The notes: generated by a model from the letters alone, not told the origin. A stretch of DNA of 64,000 bases from Leptospirales bacterium (GCA_019694655.1 JAIBBN010000005.1:62001-126000), one strand, 5' to 3'. Numbered from the stretch's first letter, positions 1 to 9,155 are shown. Numbers and translations: made by a program.

Positions 1-877
1 CCTCGTGACGACTGCAAAGCCCTTCGAGGTCCTCAATGGCCTGCGACATTCCTCCCGTCATTGCTTGAGCCCAGGCAAGCTCCATTCGCTTGCGCCATCC
101 GCCCGGATACCTTTCGATGTAGCGCTGCAACGAAGGTATTCGTTGCCCGGAACGCAAGCTGCTGCGCGGACCAAAATAGGAAAATTCAGTCTGGCCGCCG
201 CCATCGCTCAACTGCAGCAGGCGAATCGAGGATTGCGCTTCAAAGGAGATTTCGCGGACCTGCAACGTGCGGATTGTCTGCGAGACCGACTTGCTGCGTG
301 CGCGGCGCATAGCTACGGCAATGGCATCGAGTTCGGCGCCGTCCTTCAGCGCCACTTGCAGTTGACGCCGAGCAAATTGATTTCTTTTGCGCGCGTTTGC
401 TTCGCTGATATTGAGGCGCATTCCGATCTCGCGGTAGGACAGGCCGTCCAGTATGCGCAAACGAGTCGCATCGCGCATGCGCTCAGGCAGCTTTTCGATG
501 CTCTGGCGCAGCTTCTGCAATTCCTCATCTTGCAAAAGCTGATCCTCCTGGCCAGTGTCGGGGCACGGGGTCTCGCGTTCCTCGAGGCCGTATTGCAGCT
601 GGGCGCTGTTTCGGCGTCGAAGCATCTCGATGCATACATTGCGCGTGACGGCGCTAAGCCAGGGGCCCGGGGATCGAATCCCGGAGTGAAAGCGGGGAGC
701 GGCGCGCAGCATCGCATTGTGCAACGCGTCTTCGGCATCGTCGGCGCTGCGCAGCATTGCCACACAGAGTCTCTCCAATCGCCGTTGTTCGCGCGTCCAC
801 AGACTCCAGAATCCGTCGGCGACCGGCCCATCGCCAGGCCCTTCCTGCGCTTCTTGCTGCGAGATATCGCCGTCCAT
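1..877 (-). CDS. ECF-like RNA polymerase sigma factor with long C-terminal extension (partial)
   Basis: No stop is met before the left edge, so only the first 292 codons are visible. Residues about 22-92 look like sigma region 2 (acidic patch SADDAEDALHNAMLRA, then PWLSAVTRNVCIEMLRRR). Residues about 118-178 look like region 4, with the helix-turn-helix LSYREIGMRLNISEANARKR. At least 110 residues follow region 4; the end of this tail (WRKRMELAWAQAMTGG) resembles a helical repeat, so this may be an ECF sigma with a C-terminal regulatory domain. The ATG at 877 has an AGGGAG Shine-Dalgarno; an in-frame ATG at 907 has none as good. It would direct core polymerase to a dedicated promoter set. No anti-sigma gene is visible; a partner could lie off the left edge. 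Confidence 0.8.
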   Translation of the reverse strand, partial: MDGDISQQEAQEGPGDGPVADGFWSLWTREQRRLERLCVAMLRSADDAEDALHNAMLRAAPRFHSGIRSPGPWLSAVTRNVCIEMLRRRNSAQLQYGLEERETPCPDTGQEDQLLQDEELQKLRQSIEKLPERMRDATRLRILDGLSYREIGMRLNISEANARKRNQFARRQLQVALKDGAELDAIAVAMRRARSKSVSQTIRTLQVREISFEAQSSIRLLQLSDGGGQTEFSYFGPRSSLRSGQRIPSLQRYIERYPGGWRKRMELAWAQAMTGGMSQAIEDLEGLCSRHE

Positions 878-1391
878 GATTGCCGCTCCCTGTCCGAGGA
901 GCCGCATTGAGATTACCGTCTTCTCTACTTCCAGCAAAATTTACAGCAGTATGTTAAATTATTGACGCAACCAAATCGTTCTAATTTCACAAAACTAGAT
1001 CAGGTTAGGAAGGATGTATGATGTATATAAAATTGTGTGAATATCGAACGATACTGCAAATGGCGAGAGTTGTGTCGCATTGTCGGAGCAGGGGTCGTCG
1101 TAGTTGTAGCAGACGGCTTCCCATTCGCGTCCACGGCGTTGGGATGCAGGGCCGGGTCGACCACTGACAGGCTGTCAGCGGAAGCTTGGCGGTTTCATAA
1201 GCGCGCGTACTGGCGGGAGGCAAGGACCTCTGGCGCTCTAAACGTTTGGCAGGGAGGGCTCATTGCAGGCGCCGGCCGCTTGATGGCCGCAACCTGTTGC
1301 AACGGTCGTGGGCCGAGGGCGTGAAGGCAAGTTCTCGGTCATATCCGCCGGCCCAGAAGACAAAAAATGAAAATCCGAAGAGCTCTTGCCC
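878..1391. other. Intergenic region, no convincing gene
   Basis: About 510 bases lie between the sigma-factor start and the end of the lipoprotein gene. Short open frames on both strands have low-complexity, Arg/Cys-rich translations and no good ribosome site, and I do not believe them. A perfect 7-base inverted repeat (CTGACAG, one base, CTGTCAG) lies at 1164-1178. The AT-richer part at 930-1060 probably holds the sigma-factor promoter, but I cannot name a -35/-10 pair with confidence. Confidence 0.5.
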
Positions 1392-2477
1392 TTAGAGCGC
1401 CACTGCCGAAGTGATTACTTCGCCATTCAAACTTCGCAAAATCCAATCGCCAGGTCGACCGCTAAGCGAACTGGCAAAATAGCCATAGGTAAATGTGGCT
1501 GCATCGCCGCCCGAGGCAACAACCCAGGGACCTACGGAGGCAAGCGCGCCGTTGGCAAGGGTTACGGCGGCAGTATCGCAGCTGGCCGCCAGGGGTCCGC
1601 CGCCGTTCCAGTTTATACCATCCGCCGAATAGTCGGCAAAGCAGCGCTCCGTGGCGGTGATGCCGGCGCCGCCGACTGCAATCCATTGTCCTCCGTGATA
1701 GATGACTTTTGTAGGCAGGTCGCCGCCAGCGCCCGCGCCGGAAAAAATCCCCGAAGCGGAGTTCCAGGCAACTCCGTCGAAACTGTAGTAGGCGATTGCA
1801 GACGGCGGGTTCTGCCCGACCAGGACCACTCGGTCCGCAGAAGTTGCAAGCCAGATGCCCGTGCCCAACACGGCCGGAATATTGGAGAAATTCAATGTCG
1901 CCGGATCTGCGCTGGAATCCAAACCGCCGGTGCCTGCGCCAAAGTATCGGCCATTAAAGTAATCGACCCCGTTGTAAGTAACAGCAAGACCCGTAGCTGC
2001 GGAGGTCCAGTTCAGCCCGCCATCGCTGCTGATGCGCACAGTCCCGGCGCCAGAATTTCGACCCAGTGCAGTTAGCCGGCCGCCAACCAGCACCATACTC
2101 TGCAGGCCAGTGGTGGCAGCGGGTAAACAGTTGGTGGCGGACCAACTTACGCCATTTGGACTATGCCAGCTAAGACAGGAAGCAGCGCCATCGAGCCCTA
2201 CAGCCGCGAAGCCGTTGGAAACGCGAAGTATACGGGTGATAGCGGCGCAACCTGGGAATTGCGCAACCGAGCGGCCATTGCCCAGCAGGGCATTGGAACT
2301 CAAGTAAATCTGGCACGACGTTCCAGAAGTGGCGCCCAGCAGCATGGCAGGCGGCGTGTAGGCAAGGGCCGCGAGCGTCACGCAACCTGGATCGCTTGCC
2401 GTACAATGATCAGGAAACGAGCAAGCAGTGGAAAGGAGACCAACGAATCCCAGTAGCGCGAATAACCTGAGAGCCAT
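1392..2477 (-). CDS. Lipoprotein with BNR-like (sialidase-type) repeats
   Basis: This is a 361-residue protein with a type II signal peptide: a hydrophobic stretch at 3-15 and a lipobox LSTAC with the lipidated Cys at 19. The mature part has recurrent short motifs such as ISSDGGLNW and YSADGINWNGG spaced through the chain, like the Asp-box/BNR repeats of beta-propeller proteins. I infer a secreted, membrane-anchored beta-propeller, probably on the cell surface or in the periplasm. No catalytic residues can be assigned and the substrate is unknown. It stands alone, with roughly 350 bases of apparently empty DNA upstream. The start is the ATG that opens the signal peptide; no strong Shine-Dalgarno is visible. 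Confidence 0.75.
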   Translation of the reverse strand: MALRLFALLGFVGLLSTACSFPDHCTASDPGCVTLAALAYTPPAMLLGATSGTSCQIYLSSNALLGNGRSVAQFPGCAAITRILRVSNGFAAVGLDGAASCLSWHSPNGVSWSATNCLPAATTGLQSMVLVGGRLTALGRNSGAGTVRISSDGGLNWTSAATGLAVTYNGVDYFNGRYFGAGTGGLDSSADPATLNFSNIPAVLGTGIWLATSADRVVLVGQNPPSAIAYYSFDGVAWNSASGIFSGAGAGGDLPTKVIYHGGQWIAVGGAGITATERCFADYSADGINWNGGGPLAASCDTAAVTLANGALASVGPWVVASGGDAATFTYGYFASSLSGRPGDWILRSLNGEVITSAVAL

Positions 2478-2824
2478 TTTGCGGGGACGCTTTCTGAGAA
2501 CCTTTAGATGTCAATAAGATTCGCCAAATACAATGGATGTACATTGAAACGCGCAGGAAAGGCGCGGCAACAATGTGCACAGTGTAGTTCCGCTGTCAAG
2601 TCGCACAGTCCAATGAGCCCGGTATTCGCTGTGCTGCGGGCTGGCAGCGACGATTGCTTTTCAGTCTATGAGCTTTCATCGTTGCGCATCGCTGCCCTGG
2701 ATGCGAAGATACGAGGTCCAGACATCCAGTCCTGTTTGAATGCATATTGATCGGGAGGGATACTAGAGGAGATTGGGAAGAGCGACAGCGCAAGGCGCAT
2801 CCCCGAGGACCATCCTGAAGCGCG
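2478..2824. other. Intergenic region, no convincing gene
   Basis: About 350 bases separate the lipoprotein start from the end of the amidase gene; both are on the minus strand. An 80-codon frame on the plus strand (2508-2750) has a Cys/Ser-rich translation, no ribosome-binding site and no recognisable features, so I leave it out. The lipoprotein promoter should lie in the right-hand neighbour of 2477; TTGACA occurs around 2510 on the minus strand, but no matching -10 is clear. Confidence 0.4.
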
Positions 2825-3691
2825 TCAGAGATCTGTTGCCAATTGCATGAGCGGCGCATAGCTTTCCGCTCGGCGGTCGCGCAAGAATGGCCAATCCCGT
2901 CGCTGCAACTCGACGACGCCGGGCTGTAAGTCCGCATAGAGAATCTGCGCGTCGCGTTCGCCAGCCTCCGCCACCACGCGACCAAAAGGATCGGCGACAA
3001 AGCTGCCGCCCCAGAACTGCAGCCGGTCTTCCGTTCCGCAGCGATTCACAGCGCAGACATAGATCCCATTGGCGATAGCGTGCGCACGTTGCATGGTGCG
3101 CCAGGCATCGCGTTGTGTATCGCCCAGCGAGTCGCGCTCATGGGAATGCCAGCCAATGGCCGTGGGGTAGAATAAGATCTCCGCGCCGGCCAGAGCCGTA
3201 GCGCGGGCCGCCTCGGGGAACCATTGATCCCAGCAGATCAAGACTCCAAGTCGCCCTTTGCTTGTATTCCAGACTCGATAGCCAAGATCGCCAGGGGCAA
3301 AGTAGTATTTCTCATAGTATTCTGGATCATCAGGGATATGCATCTTGCGATAGACGCCCAGCAGCGATCCGTCGCTTTCGATGATCGCTGCCGTGTTGTG
3401 GTACAGGCCGGGCAGGCGGCGTTCAAAGAGCGATGCAACAATAACAATCTGCAGCTCCGCAGCCAGCTGCTGCAGCTTCTGGCAGCTTGGTCCCGGCACC
3501 GGCTCGGCCAGGTTGAAGTTGTCCGGATTTTCGCTCTGGCAGAAATAACGCGTGCCAAAGAGTTCCTGCGTGCAGACAATCTCAGCGCCACCAGCGGCTG
3601 CGGCGCGCATTGCATCAAGCGTGCGCGCCAGGTTGGCGGCGGGATCCTGAGCGACCTCGTTTTGCAGCAGAGCCACGCGAACAGCATTCAT
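2825..3691 (-). CDS. aguB: Carbon-nitrogen hydrolase, N-carbamoylputrescine amidase type
   Basis: This 288-residue nitrilase-superfamily enzyme has the full catalytic triad: Glu43 (CTQELF), Lys116 (YRKMHIP) and Cys153 (LICWDQWFPE). The C-terminal half includes WHSHERDSLGDTQRDAWRT and CGTEDRLQFWGGSFVADPFG, typical of N-carbamoylputrescine amidases. Those enzymes release ammonia and CO2 from N-carbamoylputrescine to give putrescine in the agmatine route of polyamine synthesis. The partner agmatine deiminase is not in the window, so the exact substrate is inferred from similarity alone. The ATG at 3691 places the family N-terminus correctly; an open frame continues to 3799 but would overlap the divergent kinase gene. 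It is cytoplasmic. Confidence 0.88.
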   Translation of the reverse strand: MNAVRVALLQNEVAQDPAANLARTLDAMRAAAAGGAEIVCTQELFGTRYFCQSENPDNFNLAEPVPGPSCQKLQQLAAELQIVIVASLFERRLPGLYHNTAAIIESDGSLLGVYRKMHIPDDPEYYEKYYFAPGDLGYRVWNTSKGRLGVLICWDQWFPEAARATALAGAEILFYPTAIGWHSHERDSLGDTQRDAWRTMQRAHAIANGIYVCAVNRCGTEDRLQFWGGSFVADPFGRVVAEAGERDAQILYADLQPGVVELQRRDWPFLRDRRAESYAPLMQLATDL

Positions 3692-3785
3692 TCTGTGCAG
3701 TCGCCGCGCATCGTCCGCCTGGCACAAGACAAATCGCGTGCGAAGCGACTGGACGGGCGCAGGCTGACGCCCGCTCTGTGCAGCC

Positions 3786-4832
3786 GTGACCAATCTCAAC
3801 GAGCAGTTCTTTGCGCTGAGCCCGGAGCGCGTCCTCGAAGCGGTGGAAAGCGCCGGCTACCAGCCCTCCGGGCACTGTCTGCAATTGAACAGTCTGGAAA
3901 ATCGAGTCTACGATTTGAGGTTGGAGGACGGGCGGCATGTGGTTGCCAAGTTTTATCGGCCGGCGCGCTGGCGGCGCGAGCAGATTCAGGAGGAACACGA
4001 TTTCCTGTTTGAACTACGCAATCATGAGATCCCGGTTTGCGCTCCAATGCCCTTCGTCGATGGGCAGACCATTCATGAAACAGCGGGCATCTTTTGCGCC
4101 GTCTGGCCGCGCACTGGCGGCCGCAGTCTCGATGAGTTCAACGATCAGCAACTGGGCATGCTTGGCCGACTGTGTGCGCGGATGCACAACATTGGCGCGG
4201 CGGGCCCCATCAGCGGTCGCCCCGATCTGGATGCAGATGCCTACGTCCGTCGACCGCTGCAATTCTTGCTGGGTTCCGGTCTCCTTCCCGATCGTTTTCA
4301 GGAGCGCTATACGGCGGCGGCGCTGGCCGCAGCGGATCGCTATGAATTGCTGGCCAAAGGCGTACCCTTGCATCGCATCCACGGCGACTGCCATCCGGGA
4401 AACATTCTCTACGGCGACGAAGGATTCTTTTTTCTGGATTTTGACGATTTTGTCCGAGGCCCGGCAGTGCAGGATCTGTGGATGATTGCATCGGCTCGCG
4501 ATACCGAGGGACTGCGGCAACGCGATCTCTTTCTCGATGGCTACCGACAGTTTCGCGACTTTGAGCATCGCTGGCTCGATCTGGTGGAGCCCTTGCGTTC
4601 GCTGCGCTACGTCCACTACTGCGCGTGGATTGCGCGGCGCTGGCAGGACCCGGCCTTTCCGCAGGCCTTTCCACAATTTGGCAGCGATGAATACTGGGAA
4701 ACGCAGTGTGCGGATCTCGAAGAACAGCAGTTGCAATCGCCGGCGGAGATTGATAGCGACGTCGCCAACGCTGAGCTGGCCCCGGAGTTGACCAACAAAG
4801 ACTTCTTCTGGGATTGGGAAGAGCGCCCGTGA
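3786..4832 (+). CDS. srkA: SrkA/RdoA (YihE) family serine/threonine protein kinase
   Basis: This 348-residue protein matches the E. coli stress-response kinase family along its length. The N-terminus carries LNSLENRVYDL, followed by the ATP-binding Lys55 in VVAKFYRPARW. The catalytic loop is HGDCHPGN at 199-206 with Asp201 as base, and the metal-binding motif is LDFDD at 217-221. In E. coli SrkA is a cytoplasmic kinase that protects cells in envelope and DNA-damage stress. The start is a GTG at 3786, chosen because the translation then begins like known members. Its stop overlaps the start of the next gene in the sequence GTGA, so the two are probably translationally coupled. Confidence 0.92.
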   Translation: MTNLNEQFFALSPERVLEAVESAGYQPSGHCLQLNSLENRVYDLRLEDGRHVVAKFYRPARWRREQIQEEHDFLFELRNHEIPVCAPMPFVDGQTIHETAGIFCAVWPRTGGRSLDEFNDQQLGMLGRLCARMHNIGAAGPISGRPDLDADAYVRRPLQFLLGSGLLPDRFQERYTAAALAAADRYELLAKGVPLHRIHGDCHPGNILYGDEGFFFLDFDDFVRGPAVQDLWMIASARDTEGLRQRDLFLDGYRQFRDFEHRWLDLVEPLRSLRYVHYCAWIARRWQDPAFPQAFPQFGSDEYWETQCADLEEQQLQSPAEIDSDVANAELAPELTNKDFFWDWEERP

Positions 4833-6337
4833 ACAGGACGATGGCGCCCGACCGCAAGTTCTGGCTACGCAAGGCCCCGGCGGTCATTGCTCTGGCGGTC
4901 GCGGCGCTTTGTGGATGGCAGCGCATGGCGGCGCTTGGCAGCTCGCCCTATCCGCCAGGCGCTGACGGCTACTACTACGCCGCCCAGGTCCGTCATATGC
5001 GCGAACGCGGCCAATTCTTTGGGGCCGAACATTCGCTGGCCTTGCCGCTGCTTTATCTGAGCAGCATCGCACAGGACGACCTGTTGCGATCCACGCAACG
5101 CGCGGCCGGTCTGTTTGCCGCACTGCTGATTCTGTCTTCGTATCTTGCAGCTCGATCTTTTTTCGGAAGAACTCTGGCGCCGAGCGATCTGGCGCAGCGC
5201 GATTGGCTGGCATTGCTGGCATCGCTTTGGACAGCTTTCGCCAGCGCCGGTCTTTTCCTCTCTTATGAATACTGGAAACAGTTGTTGGGAGCAGTCTTTC
5301 TGCTGCTCTATCTGGCTGCACTTTTCAGTTCCTTTTCCTTTCGCCTGCCGCTGGCCGTCCTGATGGCTGTACTTGCCTGGAGCAGTCATCGTTCGACAGC
5401 TCCTTTTTTGCTGGCGAGCTTCCTGCCGTCGCTGGCGACAGCGAACTGGGCTATGCTCCGCTATCGTTGGGCCGACCTTATACCCCGCGGGAAACAAGTC
5501 GTGCTGGTCTTAGTGGCGACTGGACTTGCCGGACTTCTGGTTCTTGGCGTTCTGGCAATCGCCCGGGAACAAACGCGAATCCTTCATGGCCTGGGGAGCG
5601 GCTGGCCGCCAGCGGCATTGCAGTACGTGCGCGTAACACGCGGCGGCCGGCTCATAAGCGTTGAGGCGCTGTTGACTTTGGCCGCCGCGCCGGCAGCCAT
5701 TGCCTGCTTTACAATTGAAGAGTTTCGGTCGCGCATTGCGCGCTACTGGCCCTCGGGCAGTCTGCTTTTTGCCCTGCTGCTGGCCCAGGCCCCCTTCTTG
5801 CGCTTCGAACAACTCGATCTCGGTTTTCGACTCTACCTGTTGGCTTTTCTATTTGCGGCGCCATTACTGGCGCTCTGTCTGGCCGGCTTCAAACTGCGCG
5901 CCGTGCTTGCTCTGGCGACGCTGACCGGTATTGCCGCTGTCTATCAGACGCGCGACTTTGTGCTGCCGACTAACTTGCGCCCTGAGAGCATGGAGGCCGC
6001 AATCGCTGCCATCGACTTGCCCGAGCAGACGCTACTGATTGCGCAGCAGCCGCTGGACAATATCTACTTCCTTCGCCAGGGCAAGGATTCCTACCGCTAC
6101 GAACCTGGCGCGCGCTTTGGCAATCGACCGCTGGTCCGCTTGCTGCATGGCATAGACGCCCCGCTTTATAGCGCTTGTTTGAAGCAGGTTCAGGCACAAC
6201 CCTTGCCTGCTCGCTACTGGCTGCTGCCAGAGCTCCAGTACCAACGCTTCTTTTCCTGCCTCCAGCCGGCATCGCGCACCGCTTTGCAACGCAATGCCCG
6301 AAATGTCAGCGCTTTGCCTCCAGACTTCTTACGCTAG
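4829..6337 (+). CDS. Polytopic inner-membrane protein, possibly glycosyltransferase-like
   Basis: About 502 residues with a first hydrophobic helix near the N-terminus, then many membrane segments rich in Leu/Ala up to about residue 380, and a soluble C-terminal tail. The N-terminal loop YPPGADGYYYAAQVRHMRERG, between the first two helices, resembles the acidic substrate loop of GT-C membrane glycosyltransferases (an Asp soon after helix 1). I infer a lipid-linked sugar transferase or relative; substrate unknown. The GTG at 4829 overlaps the srkA stop by four bases and follows GGGAAGAG; a TTG at 4814 and an ATG at 4841 are in frame alternatives. The coupling to srkA suggests co-expression. 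Confidence 0.7.
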   Translation: MNRTMAPDRKFWLRKAPAVIALAVAALCGWQRMAALGSSPYPPGADGYYYAAQVRHMRERGQFFGAEHSLALPLLYLSSIAQDDLLRSTQRAAGLFAALLILSSYLAARSFFGRTLAPSDLAQRDWLALLASLWTAFASAGLFLSYEYWKQLLGAVFLLLYLAALFSSFSFRLPLAVLMAVLAWSSHRSTAPFLLASFLPSLATANWAMLRYRWADLIPRGKQVVLVLVATGLAGLLVLGVLAIAREQTRILHGLGSGWPPAALQYVRVTRGGRLISVEALLTLAAAPAAIACFTIEEFRSRIARYWPSGSLLFALLLAQAPFLRFEQLDLGFRLYLLAFLFAAPLLALCLAGFKLRAVLALATLTGIAAVYQTRDFVLPTNLRPESMEAAIAAIDLPEQTLLIAQQPLDNIYFLRQGKDSYRYEPGARFGNRPLVRLLHGIDAPLYSACLKQVQAQPLPARYWLLPELQYQRFFSCLQPASRTALQRNARNVSALPPDFLR

Positions 6338-6474
6338 CCGCGTCGGCGCAGCGGCTGACGACCGAAAAAAAGCAAATGCTTTAGTTGACAGGAATCTCAG
6401 CCATCGTCCGTCTCATGCAAGATGGCGGGAGGTCCGGTCCGCCGAAAAGCGACGGCCGCGCCCACAACATTGCC

Positions 6475-7569
6475 ATGAATCTCGCTGAATTTACGCTCTA
6501 CGAACAAATGCGCATCAATGACGTTGAATTGCAGCGTCGCCGAGAGCAGCTCCAGCTGACCAGCGCAAGTCTGGCATTGTTACCGCGCTTCAAGAATCTG
6601 GTTGGAATTCATGCCCGGTCGCTCGTCGACGCCTTCTATTCGAGACAGCTGGCGATGGAAGAGGTGCAGCTGATCATTGGCGACGAGGAGACCTTGAAAC
6701 GATTGAAAATCGCACAGCATTCCTACATTCTAGAGTTATTTGGCGGCGACTACGGCGTGAAGTATGCCAATACCAGATTGCGGATTGGAATGGTGCACAA
6801 GCGCCTGGGAGTGGAGCCCAAGCTCTTTCTGGCCGCGATGCGCAATCTGCGGCAAGTATTCCTGGAATTCTTTGAGATTCAGATCAGCGATCCCGTCGAA
6901 CGCGATGCGCTGATGGAAGCGCTGGACAAGCTGTTCTTCTACGACATGTCGCTGGTATTTGATACCTACATACAGAGTTTGGTCGTCGAAGCCAGGCTGG
7001 CAAGCGACAAGTCGGAACGCTATGTTGCGGCGCTGGAAGAAAAGTACGCCTTGCGCACCCGGGAGCTGGAGGATCTGGTTCGGCGGGACTCGCTGACTGG
7101 ATTGTTCAATCAGGGAGTGCTGCGCGAGATACTTTCTCAAGAAATTGCCATGGCGCAGCGCACCCGACAGTCCCTTGGATTGGTCTATATGGATGCCGAC
7201 AATTTCAAGGAAATCAATGATCGCATTGGACACCTCAAGGGCGACGAAATTCTGGTAACGACGGCCAGGCTCATCAAGAAGCATGTCGGTCACGACAACT
7301 TTGCCTTCCGCTATGGCGGCGATGAGTTCTGTGCGCTTTTGATCGGCTATACCGAGGACATGTTGCATGATTGGTGCGGAGCCTGGGCCGCGGAACTTGA
7401 AGCTCTGTGCAGCGGGGTTCATTTCAGTATAGGCTATGTGCAAATCGGTCCGGAGAACTACCTTGGCGTAGAGGATTTTATCGACGCCGCCGACAAGCGG
7501 ATGTACGCCGAAAAAAATCGAAGCAAGAGCTGGCGCTTCGGTTCGCCGGACAGCGCCACAGCTTCCTGA
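6475..7569 (+). CDS. Globin-coupled sensor diguanylate cyclase
   Basis: About 364 residues. Residues 15-165 form a protoglobin-type sensor domain; His108 in IGMVHKRLG lies where the heme proximal histidine sits in HemAT and DosC. A short helical linker (about 170-195) leads to a GGDEF domain starting at DSLTGLFNQ, with RYGGDEF motif at 281-285, so active cyclic-di-GMP synthesis from GTP is expected. The inhibitory RxxD site is absent: the corresponding residues are VGHDN with no Arg in register. Oxygen or another gas ligand would control the output. The start is uncertain: ATG 6475 gives the normal globin N-terminus, while in-frame ATG 6415 and TTG 6385 exist and none has a clear ribosome site. 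It is convergent with asnB. Confidence 0.88.
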   Translation: MNLAEFTLYEQMRINDVELQRRREQLQLTSASLALLPRFKNLVGIHARSLVDAFYSRQLAMEEVQLIIGDEETLKRLKIAQHSYILELFGGDYGVKYANTRLRIGMVHKRLGVEPKLFLAAMRNLRQVFLEFFEIQISDPVERDALMEALDKLFFYDMSLVFDTYIQSLVVEARLASDKSERYVAALEEKYALRTRELEDLVRRDSLTGLFNQGVLREILSQEIAMAQRTRQSLGLVYMDADNFKEINDRIGHLKGDEILVTTARLIKKHVGHDNFAFRYGGDEFCALLIGYTEDMLHDWCGAWAAELEALCSGVHFSIGYVQIGPENYLGVEDFIDAADKRMYAEKNRSKSWRFGSPDSATAS

Positions 7570-7596
7570 TGCCTTGTAGCGCAACCCGGAGTCGGC

Positions 7597-9153
7597 CTAG
7601 CGCCTCAGCTTGTGAAACAGGGCGCCGCCAAAGTCGCGCAACTTTTCCAGCGCGCTGTAATCTCTGGCCTTTTGAGCCTCGGCCGCGGCCAGCCCCAGAT
7701 CGAAATGACAGCGTCGCAGGGTTGCGGAGAAATCGCGGCGCAATGCCTCGCCGCTGGAACGCTTGCGCCAGCGCGGAAAGAGCGGCCGCCAGAAGCGCAC
7801 GCTTTCGTGCAGACCGCTGGAATGGGATAAGGGATTCTTTTTCCGATTCAGGATATAGTCAGGCAGCAGCTCGGCAAAAGCCCGGCGCAGTATTTCCTTT
7901 TCGCGCCCAGTGCCATGTCGCAGCGGATAGGGCAGGGCCAGGGCAAGTTCGGCCACCTTAAGGTCGAGGAAAGGCGTGCGCACTTCTACTGTGGCTGCCA
8001 TTCCCATGCGATCGACGCGTTGCAACTCGGTGCGGTGCAGCTGAGCAAGCTTGTAAAGCCGCAGCGCCTGCTCTGCTGCCGGATCAGCGGCGCGGGCATA
8101 CATGTCGTAGCCGGCAAAGAGTTCGTCGCTGCCGTCGCCGCAAAGGGCTATGCGCAGGCCTTCGTTGTGAATGGCGTGGAATAGCGGGGCGCAGACGGCC
8201 GCGTTGATCAGATCGCCGTACTCGCCAAGCTCCGACTGCTCGACAGCGCGACGCACTGTCGCGCGCGTAATTGCGCGAGCCTGTATTCGCAAATGACGGA
8301 TGCCGCGCTCCTGGCAAAAGCGCGCAGCGCTCAGCATGTCCTCGCTATCCGGCGCGCCAATCGTCACGGCAATCGTGTCCGGTCTCTGCCGTCGGCAGAG
8401 TTCGAGTACGATGGAGCTATCCAGTCCGCCGCTGTAGATGACCGCTGCCGGCAGTTGCGGGTCGAGGCGTGCGCTGACCGCAGCCTCCAGGCGGCGTCGC
8501 AGTTCCGACGCCCACTGGTCGGCGCCCGTCAGATGCGATAAGGTCGTTGCCGAGCGCTTGCTGAAGTCGACCAGATCAAACCACTGGCCGCTATCTTCCA
8601 GGCCGCGCTCGCTGGCTCTCAGCCAGGCGCCCGGCGGCAGGGCGTGAATGTCGCGTTGCTGATCAAAGGCTCGGTACTCCGAAGCGACAACAAATTCGCC
8701 GTCGCCTGCCTGGAAGTAGAGCGGCTTGATGCCAAAGGCGTCGCGCGCAAGTAAGACTTCGCCGCGGGCAGTGTCCACCAGGGCGCAGGCAAATTGCCCC
8801 TGGATTGCAGAAAGAAAGGGAAGACCCTCGTGGATCAAGCCCAGCGCCAGGACCTCGGTATCGCCCTCGGTCACAAAATTCAGTCCGCGCTGGCGGCGCA
8901 ATCCATCCCGCAAGCTACGATAATTGTATACCTCTCCATTATATAAAAACACATACCGACCGTTTTCAAATTGCATCGGCTGTCGCGAAAGATGTAGGTC
9001 GACGATGGGCAGGCGGCGGACCGCGCCGGCAAACGCGACTTGCATGGCCAGCCCGTCCTCCATTCCGCGATGCAGTAGCGCCTGATGCATGGATTGGATC
9101 CGCAAGTTGCGGCGCGGGCCATCGGCGGAGAGGAGCAGACTGATGCCGCACAT
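7597..9153 (-). CDS. asnB: Asparagine synthetase (glutamine-hydrolysing), AsnB family
   Basis: This 518-residue two-domain enzyme begins MCGIS, so Cys2 is the N-terminal glutaminase nucleophile after Met removal; RLPIVDLHLSRQPM and YNGEVYNYRSLR are typical of the class II glutaminase domain. The synthetase half carries the PP-loop VIYSGGLDSSIVL and CGDGSDELFAGYDMY. It would make asparagine from aspartate, ATP and glutamine in the cytoplasm, or amidate a related carboxylate. It is slightly shorter than E. coli AsnB (554). The gene starts two bases after the stop of the unknown gene upstream, indicating an operon. Members of this family outside amino-acid metabolism modify cell-surface polymers, so the exact substrate is not certain. 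Confidence 0.9.
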   Translation of the reverse strand: MCGISLLLSADGPRRNLRIQSMHQALLHRGMEDGLAMQVAFAGAVRRLPIVDLHLSRQPMQFENGRYVFLYNGEVYNYRSLRDGLRRQRGLNFVTEGDTEVLALGLIHEGLPFLSAIQGQFACALVDTARGEVLLARDAFGIKPLYFQAGDGEFVVASEYRAFDQQRDIHALPPGAWLRASERGLEDSGQWFDLVDFSKRSATTLSHLTGADQWASELRRRLEAAVSARLDPQLPAAVIYSGGLDSSIVLELCRRQRPDTIAVTIGAPDSEDMLSAARFCQERGIRHLRIQARAITRATVRRAVEQSELGEYGDLINAAVCAPLFHAIHNEGLRIALCGDGSDELFAGYDMYARAADPAAEQALRLYKLAQLHRTELQRVDRMGMAATVEVRTPFLDLKVAELALALPYPLRHGTGREKEILRRAFAELLPDYILNRKKNPLSHSSGLHESVRFWRPLFPRWRKRSSGEALRRDFSATLRRCHFDLGLAAAEAQKARDYSALEKLRDFGGALFHKLRR

Positions 9154-9155
9154 TG

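Noticed and set aside
665-690. A tRNA T-arm-like string (GGGATCGAATCCCGG)
   Set aside because: No acceptor stem, anticodon arm or CCA-like end can be folded around it, and it lies inside the sigma-factor coding sequence.
5-910. A 301-codon open frame on the plus strand at the left edge
   Set aside because: It runs opposite the clear sigma-factor gene, whose translation has recognisable region 2 and region 4 motifs. The plus-strand translation has no domain and lies in the usual GC-rich antisense shadow.
1037-1324. Plus-strand 95-codon frame and opposite 72-codon frame
   Set aside because: Translations are low in structure and have no ribosome site; neither shows a known motif.
2508-2750. 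Plus-strand 80-codon frame after the lipoprotein
   Set aside because: Cys/Ser-rich translation without ribosome site, and the opposite strand is also open, so it looks like chance.
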